Source: UBA6136 sp044350805
GTDB lineage: Bacteria > Pseudomonadota > Gammaproteobacteria > Methylococcales > Methylococcaceae
Direction: 5' to 3'
NCBI GenBank assembly: GCA_044350805.1
Contig: JBILGU010000021.1
Span: 1-48,712, forward strand
Length of the DNA: 48,712 nucleotides
Positions 30,419-37,335 of this stretch are shown here, piece after piece. The notes under the pieces were generated by a model. That model saw only the letters and a list, made by a program, of their open reading frames with translations. It was not told the DNA's origin and did no database searches. Position 1 is the first letter of the stretch; every line of letters starts with the position of its first letter. Both the position numbers and the translations under genes were made by a program.

Positions 30419-32131
30419 ATGCGGCGGATGATCAATGCTTTAATTTCTTTGTTACCTCTCTTATCTCACGCAGCGGGTACAGCAGATCTAACGCCCCGTA
30501 TCACGGTTGAATCAACACCGCTCAGTGATATTCCAGGTCTGGGGCTTTTTAAATTCCCACAAGGTTATGGAAATGGGACTTCCGGGGATTTCAATGGGGA
30601 TGGTTATCAAGATGTGGTCTTTTATACAGACCAGTCTAATCTGGGGACATCGCCCGATATCGTTGCCCCCCTGGCCATGTATTACTTCAATCCAACGAAG
30701 AAGGCCTATGACAGAGCCAATCCATCCATCATCGGCGGAGATCTAAACTCTGGATTCATCCGCCAAATGTTCGCAGAGGACGTGAACGGAGATGGGATTA
30801 CTGATTTCTGGGCTGTCAATGCGAATGAATACAATGAATTCGGCAGATCTGGGACGCCTTTTTATGGTGGCAATCAGTACTTTTACATCTCAAATGGGCC
30901 TGGATCATTCATAAAAACCGATATGGGTGTAGGTCATCGCTGCGCGCATGGGGTTGCCCTCCTCTCAAACACGAATGGCGTAAAGAGATACGCCTTGAGC
31001 ACTAGCTTTTCAACGCAGGCGTACGGAGATCCCTATCTTTTCGTTTCAACGTATCAGGCCCAAACCCAGACCTTTAGCAGCAGGGCCTACACGGGGAATG
31101 ATCCATTTTTCATCGAGCCCCTAGGCCCGTACAGCATGGCCTCGCAGCGGAGGCCCGGATACTTCTATCTGGCCGGACTAGACGTCAACAGCGATGGAAA
31201 TACGGACATCGTAGGACTTTCATCCATATCCGGTGAGAACTCGGTCTACATCAGCGATGGAAATGGTGATTACCGCTTCGCGACAAAGTTTGATACGGGT
31301 CTTCCGCCAACCGTTGATGTTGTCGGCGTTGCTGTAGGTGATTTCAATGGCGACAAGATTGAAGACATGTTGTTGTTTGCCAACGATTATCGACAACCGG
31401 TTGTTTCGAGAAACCCATCCGGTGGAAATCCTATCCACTTCTACAGAGTGATGATAGGCAACGGACTGGGTGGGTTCACGGACCAAACAAATGCTTGGTT
31501 GCAACCAAACGACCGGACATACACCACGACCTACAATCAATTTTTTGCTTCTGACCTCAATGGGGATGGTTACTCAGATATTGTTCGAATCAGAGCCATC
31601 AATGAAGATCCTGGATATCCTTATGTTTTGGATGTGCTGACAAGCAATGGATCGGCCTTCACCGTAACGACCTTTAGCGCGGCCGACCTTGCCGTGGACA
31701 AAAATAGGGCCTGGATGGCCAATCTCATGATCCCGGTTGGAAAGAATAAATTCCTTTATTCATCCGGACGCGACACCTACAACGCGACCTTCACGGTGAG
31801 CTACGGCACACCCGACGCTGCACAAAATCCGGTTCCTTCAACGCCCCAACCTGCCCCGTTTCAAGCATGGCCCGAGTACCCTGCCCCAAATTCTTCGGTC
31901 ACTATCAGCGTAAAGGGGCAATCGGGATCCGTGGCGAGCGAACCCATTGGCATTGAGTGTGGTTCGAGATGTTCTTATCAATTCACTAAGGGATCAACAA
32001 TCACACTGACCGCTGTTCCCGATTCAGGGCATCGAATCAAAAACTGGGGCGGAGCCTGCGGAGGAAATAAACCAACCTGCCGCCTGAAACTGAACTCGTT
32101 CAACAAGAAGGTGACGCTGACATTCAAGTAG
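30419..32131 (+). CDS. Secreted FG-GAP/VCBS-repeat protein with a C-terminal InlB-like repeat
   Basis: 570 residues. The chosen start (ATG 30419, GGGAGG upstream) gives the signal peptide 'MRRMINALISLLPLLSHAAG'. Five calcium-binding DxNxDGxxD-type loops follow: 'DFNGDGYQD', 'DVNGDGITD', 'DVNSDGNTD', 'DFNGDKIED' and 'DLNGDGYSD', the pattern of FG-GAP/VCBS beta-propeller blades. The C-terminus ('GIECGSRCSYQFTKGSTITL' to 'KVTLTFK') resembles the divergent InlB B-repeat with paired cysteines. It is probably exported and may bind surface or matrix ligands; no catalytic motif is visible. Two GAGCTCA palindromes lie in the upstream region. Confidence 0.86.
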   Translation: MRRMINALISLLPLLSHAAGTADLTPRITVESTPLSDIPGLGLFKFPQGYGNGTSGDFNGDGYQDVVFYTDQSNLGTSPDIVAPLAMYYFNPTKKAYDRANPSIIGGDLNSGFIRQMFAEDVNGDGITDFWAVNANEYNEFGRSGTPFYGGNQYFYISNGPGSFIKTDMGVGHRCAHGVALLSNTNGVKRYALSTSFSTQAYGDPYLFVSTYQAQTQTFSSRAYTGNDPFFIEPLGPYSMASQRRPGYFYLAGLDVNSDGNTDIVGLSSISGENSVYISDGNGDYRFATKFDTGLPPTVDVVGVAVGDFNGDKIEDMLLFANDYRQPVVSRNPSGGNPIHFYRVMIGNGLGGFTDQTNAWLQPNDRTYTTTYNQFFASDLNGDGYSDIVRIRAINEDPGYPYVLDVLTSNGSAFTVTTFSAADLAVDKNRAWMANLMIPVGKNKFLYSSGRDTYNATFTVSYGTPDAAQNPVPSTPQPAPFQAWPEYPAPNSSVTISVKGQSGSVASEPIGIECGSRCSYQFTKGSTITLTAVPDSGHRIKNWGGACGGNKPTCRLKLNSFNKKVTLTFK

Positions 32132-32202
32132 ATACTGGCTGCCATGATTGACTGACCCCAGGAAATGCTGAATGGGCCAAAGCTCATAGGGACTCTATTA
32201 TC

Positions 32203-32221
32203 GAGCTCACTCCATGAGCCT
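32203..32221. promoter_or_regulatory. Operator-like repeat GAGCTCA-N5-TGAGCCT, copy 3
   Basis: Same heptamer arms and 5-bp spacer (CTCCA) as the copy at 30203, differing in the last two bases of the right arm. It lies 58-76 bp upstream of the heptad-repeat protein start. A weaker partial copy (AGCTCATAGGGACTC) precedes it at ~32181. Confidence 0.55.
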
Positions 32222-32278
32222 ACTGAAGGCTACCTTCTCACTTCCTATGCCAAACCACCATGTGACTGAGAGGTCGCC

Positions 32279-32605
32279 ATGAAAGCCATACTGACCGAAA
32301 TCTTGCTGTTATTAACGATAGCGCCGGGCCTATTCCTAGGTGAGGCGAAAGCTGACATCACCAACTGGGACAACAATCCCATGAACTATGAAAATAGTGA
32401 GATGAACTTCGAGAATTCGCCCATGAATTACAACAACAGTCCAATGAACTTCCAGAACAGTCCGATGAACTACAACTCGGATCGCATCATTCGGGACAAT
32501 TCAGGCCATGCGATGGGCTACGAAGTCCCAAAGCCTGATGGTGGAGTGAACTACTTTGACATGCAAGGGCATCGTCGCGGCTATCAAGGACCCAATAGCC
32601 GCTAA
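32279..32605 (+). CDS. Secreted protein with five Asn/Met heptad repeats ('NSPMNYN' type)
   Basis: 108 residues with a signal peptide ending near 'GEAKA' (residue 25). Residues 32-66 are five tandem heptads of the form N-S-P-M-N-(Y/F)-(E/N/Q), in which Tyr and Phe alternate from copy to copy. A short conserved tail follows ('GHAMGYEVPKPDGGVNYFDM'). I recall similar 'NPMNYENSPMN' secreted proteins in other Proteobacteria, all of unknown function. GAGAGGTCGCC precedes the ATG. The GAGCTCA palindrome upstream links it to the FG-GAP gene. Extracellular or periplasmic by signal peptide. Confidence 0.82.
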   Translation: MKAILTEILLLLTIAPGLFLGEAKADITNWDNNPMNYENSEMNFENSPMNYNNSPMNFQNSPMNYNSDRIIRDNSGHAMGYEVPKPDGGVNYFDMQGHRRGYQGPNSR

Positions 32606-32631
32606 CAAGAGTCCGGACTCAGCAGGTTTTT

Positions 32632-33360
32632 ATGCATTACGACCCTCATGAAGCATTGCGATTGACCTCTGCGGGTGAATCCCATCTGACGTCAAATGAT
32701 TTGACCGAGGATGAGCAGAATTTAATCGATCGGTGGGTTGAGTCGACGCTGGATGATAAGCCACTTAGCCCCGTTGAGGTCGACCAATTCGATGCGTTCC
32801 TTAGAGAAATAGCGGCTCGTGATGGTGATTTGTGGAACTCTACATGGCCTGGATTTCATGCCCGAGAAACGATTCCCAGCCATGCGTCACTGGAAGAATG
32901 CATTGATGTTGCTTTTGATGCGGGTGGCATTCCCGGTACTACCGATTTCGAAATGCAGGATGCAATCAGCGAATTCCGGGCACACCTTGATAGCTGTTGG
33001 GAACGACAACCAGGCATTGGACTGATTGAAATTCGTGATCGGAAAGCCCAATCAGCTTGGGTCGGGATCCGACTAGGCGACTGGGGGGAGATAGAGAATT
33101 TATGGCTTTCCCCATCACCCGTGGAGCTCGAAGCCGCATACAGAAAGATGGGGTATGTATTTCCAAATCGAGACTCCATTCCACCATCCGGTGTGGTGGA
33201 TGAATTCACAGACGATCAAATCCTGAATTTGATGACGATAGCTGCACCTCAAAAGCTGAAAGAGCATGAAGAACGTGAGCAGAAACATCAGGCAGCGCAG
33301 GAGAAGAAACGGCTGCGCCGAGAGGCAGCAAGTGCCCGAAGAAAGGCCAAAAAAAGCTAG
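32632..33360 (+). CDS. Hypothetical protein with a basic C-terminal tail, 242 aa
   Basis: No family recognised. The first ~200 residues are acidic and look globular, with no signal peptide. The last ~40 residues are a Lys/Arg/Glu/Ala helix ('KKRLRREAASARRKAKKS' at the end) that could bind nucleic acid or form a coiled coil. It starts 26 bp after the heptad-repeat gene, with AGCAGG upstream of the ATG, so co-transcription is possible. Convergent with the second WYL regulator; a short hairpin (AGCTCT/AGAGCT, 33405-33421) lies at the junction and may terminate transcription. Confidence 0.7.
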   Translation: MHYDPHEALRLTSAGESHLTSNDLTEDEQNLIDRWVESTLDDKPLSPVEVDQFDAFLREIAARDGDLWNSTWPGFHARETIPSHASLEECIDVAFDAGGIPGTTDFEMQDAISEFRAHLDSCWERQPGIGLIEIRDRKAQSAWVGIRLGDWGEIENLWLSPSPVELEAAYRKMGYVFPNRDSIPPSGVVDEFTDDQILNLMTIAAPQKLKEHEEREQKHQAAQEKKRLRREAASARRKAKKS

Positions 33361-33413
33361 GCATAGGGCTACTTGGGTCCGTGGGTAGGACTTACACACT
33401 CTAAAGCTCTGTA

Positions 33414-34397
33414 CTAGAGCTCCTGATACAGACGTAGGACATCTCGGAGTTGCTCCTGGACCCTCTCTACCAGGGCTTTAGGTTTCAGAACCTTGCAATC
33501 GGGCCCGTACCTCAAGATATCCATGATGATCTCCCGGTCATCGGCATAAGGCACCTTGAGCTCATAGTGGCCATCTTTAAGGTATCGCCCTTCCTGAGCT
33601 GGATGCCACTTTTCGCTAGCGACCCACCGGCTCCGCTCAGGACTAAATCGGAGCACGGCCCACTGCACTTCACTTCCAGAGAAGATGCCATACCCCGCTC
33701 CTAAGCGTTGATCGAGCTGATCATCGTCTTCACTTCTTGCGGGCGCATCCAGAAGTTCGGCACCTTCAATCGCATCCACTGCAAAATTACGAAGATCATT
33801 TCGAAGATGACACCAGGCATCCAAGTACCAATTGTCCCGGTAATAGACGAGGCGCTGAGGGGAAATCTCGCGCTCCGTGACTTCATCAGTCCCCCGAGCG
33901 TGATAACGAATGATGAGACGCTTACGGCGAAGGAGCGCTGATCCGATGACCTGAAAATGATCGAGATGGAAATGGCGCGACCCCACGGTTGCGATCCGGA
34001 TTCTCTTTCTGACTTCGTCGACCGAATCCGAAGCCGTTCCTAAAAGACCCAACAACTTGGAAAGAAGGGGCTCGATGTGAGGCCCTAAAAGCCCCCCGCT
34101 GTCGAGCTTTGACAGAAGATGCTGCATGGTCAGAAGCGCATGAATTTCTTCTGCAGAAAACCAAAGCCCTGGAAGTTCATATTGAGGGCCAAGCCGCTTT
34201 TCTTCGGTATCGAATCGGTACCCGCCCAACTCGCGGTCATAAACAATGGGGGCGTTAAAGTCATCTCGCATCAACGTCAGATCCCGCTTGAGCGTTGCCC
34301 ACGAGATCTCCAGCCGATCCAGAAGCTCCGCTTTGGTGACAAAGCGCCGATTTTCCATCATTTGGTGGATCTGGTAGATCCGTTGTGTCATGCCCAT
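33414..34397 (-). CDS. WYL-domain transcriptional regulator (second copy, YafY-like)
   Basis: 327 residues. N-terminal winged helix ('MTQRIYQIHQMMENRRFVTK' and 'LEISWATLKRDLTLMRDDFN'), a WYL domain ('LIIRYHARGTDEVTEREISP', 'QRLVYYRDNWYLDAWCHLRN') and a C-terminal WCX-type extension. The layout is that of YafY-like regulators. It is distinct in sequence from the WYL protein at 10230. It may regulate neighbouring genes or act at one of the operator families; nothing in the sequence decides which. Confidence 0.92.
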   Translation of the reverse strand: MGMTQRIYQIHQMMENRRFVTKAELLDRLEISWATLKRDLTLMRDDFNAPIVYDRELGGYRFDTEEKRLGPQYELPGLWFSAEEIHALLTMQHLLSKLDSGGLLGPHIEPLLSKLLGLLGTASDSVDEVRKRIRIATVGSRHFHLDHFQVIGSALLRRKRLIIRYHARGTDEVTEREISPQRLVYYRDNWYLDAWCHLRNDLRNFAVDAIEGAELLDAPARSEDDDQLDQRLGAGYGIFSGSEVQWAVLRFSPERSRWVASEKWHPAQEGRYLKDGHYELKVPYADDREIIMDILRYGPDCKVLKPKALVERVQEQLRDVLRLYQEL

Positions 34398-34881
34398 TCA
34401 GAATCTCGTTGATTAGCTAATTTCAAAGATATGTTGGGCAGCGAAAATCTTTTCAGCTGATTCATTGTTTTCAAGCCACCAAAAAAACTCCAATCCATCA
34501 TCAAAAAATAAGGTGAAGATACAAACAATGAATTGGATCTAGGCAGATTTGAGGCAGACAATGGCCGGCATAGTATTTTGCACCCACTCAACAAGATCCA
34601 GCAACGCTCTACAGGATAGGTAAGGGGTGCAAAGCATCGAAGAAGAAGCTTTCAGTCGGGCGTGCTTACACAACGAGGGGGATTCCAGGCGGATCCACAT
34701 GATAACGCGATAGAAAGGGAGCTCACACAGCTGTATATCGAAAAAGGCTAACCTCTCCCAGATATGAGCTTGAAAGAACAAGGCCAAAGAATATAGGCTT
34801 CTGCATCTTAGGGCTTGGATCCCGTAACCACATACTCAACGGTTATTATTAATCTAATACCATATTGGTACCAAAATAAAT
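34398..34881. other. Noncoding region between divergent genes
   Basis: About 480 bp upstream of both the WYL regulator and the DNA-glycosylase-like gene. Minus-strand frames here (for example 34539-34787) have odd composition and no ribosome binding site. A perfect palindrome TTGGTACCAA (34865-34874) sits 8 bp before the 34882 start codon, where a Shine-Dalgarno would be expected, and TATTATTAAT-rich DNA before it could supply a -10 element. Confidence 0.45.
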
Positions 34882-35595
34882 ATGGCGCTGAATGATTTCC
34901 AGTTTAATGTATTTAAGGAGTGTTATGCCAATGATATCCAGCCTTCTTGGATCTCTGGGCATGACCCAAAAAAATGGGGGAAATGGATTTGTGATAATGG
35001 AGGGAACCTGAATGAGTGCGCTCTAGAAGCCATTCCGGAAGGAAAGCTAATGCGAGATAACTTATTAAGATTCATCCACACAAAGGACCACTCTACTGAA
35101 GCATGCGCTCTTAGTATTCTTGCCTGGGGAGGAATGAACAGAAAACATGGAAAGAGCTTATTTGAAACGAAAGATTCGTGGCTTAGGCTATGCGAGGATA
35201 TAAGGGCCGGCAACCTTACTAGAGCTGAGGCATACAGAGGGTTCAAGGAGCTTAGAGAAGCTAATAAATTACAAGGGATGGGGCCGGCTTATTTCACCAA
35301 GCTCATATTCTTCCTAGATCCAAAACACGATGGGTACATCATGGATAAATGGACTGCCACTTCGGTGAATCTGTTATGGAATCCATGGCTAATAAAACTC
35401 AGCGCAGAATATTATGTAACGGATAGGAACACAGAAATAGAATACGAGAAGTTCTGTCAGGTAATAGAGAGGATAGCAACGGAGCTAAACTTAAGCCCAG
35501 TAATCGTCGAGGAGAGACTATTCTCATCAGGGGGAAGGAAATCGCACCCGTGGAGACGCCACGTAAAAGATTACAGAGCCACGCTACGCCACTAA
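34882..35595 (+). CDS. Helix-hairpin-helix protein, DNA-glycosylase (OGG)-like
   Basis: 237 residues. The middle has a helix-hairpin-helix-like motif 'KLQGMGPAYFTKLIFFL' (129-145), then 'GYIMDKWTA' with D155 where HhH-GPD enzymes carry the catalytic Asp (VDTH block). K140 sits where GxKTA-type motifs have Lys. This layout matches small OGG-like proteins found sporadically in bacteria and suggests recognition of a modified base. No iron-sulfur cluster cysteines are present. The gene is A/T-rich and has no ribosome binding site, consistent with recent transfer. Function is inferred from motifs only; it could be a defence or repair enzyme. Confidence 0.58.
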   Translation: MALNDFQFNVFKECYANDIQPSWISGHDPKKWGKWICDNGGNLNECALEAIPEGKLMRDNLLRFIHTKDHSTEACALSILAWGGMNRKHGKSLFETKDSWLRLCEDIRAGNLTRAEAYRGFKELREANKLQGMGPAYFTKLIFFLDPKHDGYIMDKWTATSVNLLWNPWLIKLSAEYYVTDRNTEIEYEKFCQVIERIATELNLSPVIVEERLFSSGGRKSHPWRRHVKDYRATLRH

Positions 35596-35710
35596 AACCC
35601 AAGTCCGAATAGATCCTCAGAGAGGGTGCGATCTAATCCCATCACCCTCCAGCAAACACTGTTGGCTTTCACTGATGCAGGATCACCAACAAGCATAAGG
35701 CGCTCCATGT

Positions 35711-35727
35711 GCGACACAGATTGTCGC
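35711..35727. promoter_or_regulatory. Operator-like palindrome GCGACA-N5-TGTCGC, copy 4
   Basis: Perfect arms, spacer CAGAT, 54-70 bp upstream of the Gly/Tyr-rich secreted protein start (35781). It is more than 18 kb from the nearest other copy, which argues for a dispersed regulon rather than a local repeat. Confidence 0.65.
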
Positions 35728-35780
35728 ATAGGCACGGATCATTAGCATTCATGAACAAACCGCTCGTCCGGAGTGCTGAT

Positions 35781-36110
35781 ATGAAAACATCCAAATATAT
35801 TCGCTCAACTTGCTTCAGTCAGGCATTAACCATCGCCGCACTTCTCGGCAGCCAAAGCACCTATGCAATGGGTCCTTGGTGGGGGCCTGGCTACCCTATG
35901 GTTGGCTTTCCAGCTTATTACGGATATTACGGTGGCTTTTATGGAGCCCCTATGGGAGGGTGGCTTCCATCCCCATCTTTCAACTACAGCACGACGATCA
36001 TTAATGCCCCATCCACGGGGCTGCGCGGAGGCTATACAGGTGAAGAGCCCCGTACCTTAACGTGCCAAAGGCGTGCCACACCATCCACTTACGAATGCAA
36101 CTATCCCTGA
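35781..36110 (+). CDS. Secreted Gly/Tyr/Pro-rich protein, 109 aa
   Basis: The start at ATG 35781 is chosen (CCGGAG eight bases upstream) because it opens a standard signal peptide, 'MKTSKYIRSTCFSQALTIAA' to 'STYA'. The frame extends upstream to 35709. The mature part is low-complexity ('WWGPGYPMVGFPAYYGYYGG'), then a Ser/Thr stretch and a C-terminal pair of cysteines. No enzymatic motif. Probably an exported structural or envelope protein. Followed after 17 bp by another exported protein, so the two likely form an operon under the 35711 operator. Confidence 0.76.
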   Translation: MKTSKYIRSTCFSQALTIAALLGSQSTYAMGPWWGPGYPMVGFPAYYGYYGGFYGAPMGGWLPSPSFNYSTTIINAPSTGLRGGYTGEEPRTLTCQRRATPSTYECNYP

Positions 36111-36127
36111 TTATTTAGGAGTACTTC

Positions 36128-36499
36128 ATGAAAACTTATCTGGTAGCAGCCCTGTTCCTGGTGTGCTTTCAAGTCAAAGCCGAATCACCCTTCAACCCCT
36201 ATAACCGCCAGTTCACTAATAATCAGAACTATCAGGTAGGATCAACCAACTGGTATAGCTCCGCGCTTGGGCCCGGCGTCGCACAGGCAGGCATCCTGCT
36301 GGTCGGCGGTCTGGTTAATGCAATGTCTCGACCCGATCCAGTGGTCGTTACACAGCAACCTCTAACGCAGGCAACCAATTACCCAAATCAAAATCCACCC
36401 CTTAGCAGTAGCGGAGGAAGAAATGTCGGTGCCGCGTGTTCTAACCAGACCTTGTATGACCAGCAAGGTAACCCAGTTTCGGTAAGAGTTTGTCCATAG
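36128..36499 (+). CDS. Secreted hypothetical protein, 123 aa
   Basis: Signal peptide 'MKTYLVAALFLVCFQVKA' followed by an Asn/Gln/Pro-rich mature region, a hydrophobic Gly/Ala/Val stretch ('GVAQAGILLVGGLVNAM') and a C-terminal part with two cysteines ('GAACSNQTLYDQQGNPVSVR'). TTTAGGAGTACTTC precedes the ATG. Probably the second gene of an operon with 35781. Function unknown; a periplasmic or surface role is inferred from the signal peptide. Confidence 0.76.
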   Translation: MKTYLVAALFLVCFQVKAESPFNPYNRQFTNNQNYQVGSTNWYSSALGPGVAQAGILLVGGLVNAMSRPDPVVVTQQPLTQATNYPNQNPPLSSSGGRNVGAACSNQTLYDQQGNPVSVRVCP

Positions 36500-36664
36500 A
36501 CTCACGTTAAAGGATCATGGCCTGCCGGAATGAGAATCCCTAAGACTGCGTGATACGCACCGATCGTTATCCGCAGGTCTGTGTTGTGACAATCGGCATG
36601 AGACCTCTTACATCAGAACATTAATGCTTTTCTAACAAGGCCAATCTGGCTGGAGAGTTGTGAA

Positions 36665-37168
36665 ATGACGAACATTGAAGATACATCATCAAGGTTCACA
36701 GCGATAATTCGCTGGGGAACGAGTAACGACAATACGGATAATTCCGATACGCTACCAGAGGCCTTTTCAAAGGCGAAACTTGCTTTCGACAGGGGAGATC
36801 AAGAAGAGGCCTCCCGCCTTCTGTCTCCCTATATCCGATGTCAATTTATAGCCTCCAATCTTTTTGCAGACACAAGCGAGTTACTTGGAGTCGAAGAAGA
36901 CGAAGAGGTCGACGCGGAAGCTGTCTTTATAACCGCAGTCAACTTTTCCGAGGGCTGTATACCGAGTGTAAAGGCCTCAGCTAAATTCCAGTTTAGAACA
37001 GAAAGAGAGCTCGATGAGGCAGAGGTAACCGCCTGGGAAGAAGAGAATGAGAGCCTCGATAACGCAATTTCTTTTTCCTGGGCTATAGATAATCTGGACG
37101 ATTCATTAGACCAGACCATATCCGAACATGAAGGCTTATCCTTTCATGTGGATACGGCTAGCCACTAG
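36665..37168 (+). CDS. Acidic protein upstream of recC, paralog of 47118
   Basis: 167 residues with 37 Asp/Glu and about 11 Lys/Arg. It aligns along most of its length with the protein at 47118-47615; shared blocks include 'EEASRLLSPYIRCQFIASN' against 'DGAGRLLEPYLSCLFISSN', and 'NAISFSWAI' against 'HGISFAWAI'. No signal peptide or membrane helix. GGAG precedes the ATG. The two paralogs lie on either side of recC-recB-recD, same strand. The charge pattern would suit a DNA-mimic or protein-docking role such as a RecBCD modulator, but that is inference from position and charge only. Confidence 0.74.
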   Translation: MTNIEDTSSRFTAIIRWGTSNDNTDNSDTLPEAFSKAKLAFDRGDQEEASRLLSPYIRCQFIASNLFADTSELLGVEEDEEVDAEAVFITAVNFSEGCIPSVKASAKFQFRTERELDEAEVTAWEEENESLDNAISFSWAIDNLDDSLDQTISEHEGLSFHVDTASH

Positions 37169-37246
37169 AAGCACACGCCCGGACTCCAGCGATATCTAGG
37201 GGTATTCCGCTGATGGATCCACCGGATATGCTAACTGCAATATAAG

Positions 37247-37295
37247 GGCTCCCGTGTGATCGGACGGCGTGAAAACGGCCGATCACACGGGAGCC
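37247..37295. repeat. 17-bp perfect inverted repeat upstream of recC
   Basis: GGCTCCCGTGTGATCGG (37247-37263) and its exact reverse complement (37279-37295) surround a 15-base loop. It sits between the acidic-protein gene and recC. A strong RNA hairpin is expected. No run of T follows immediately, so it is not a textbook terminator; attenuation, a dimeric operator or a mobile-element end are alternatives. Confidence 0.7.
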
Positions 37296-37335
37296 TATCT
37301 GCATCAATAGGCCTTTTAGGTAGGCCTTGAATGGA

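Noticed and set aside
32372..32476. Short tandem repeats that could suggest a CRISPR-like array
   Set aside because: The period is 21 bp with no spacers, and the repeats are in frame in a secreted protein. They are protein repeats.
34539..34787. 82-codon minus-strand ORF upstream of the second WYL gene
   Set aside because: Cys/Leu-rich composition, no ribosome binding site, and it covers the likely promoter region.
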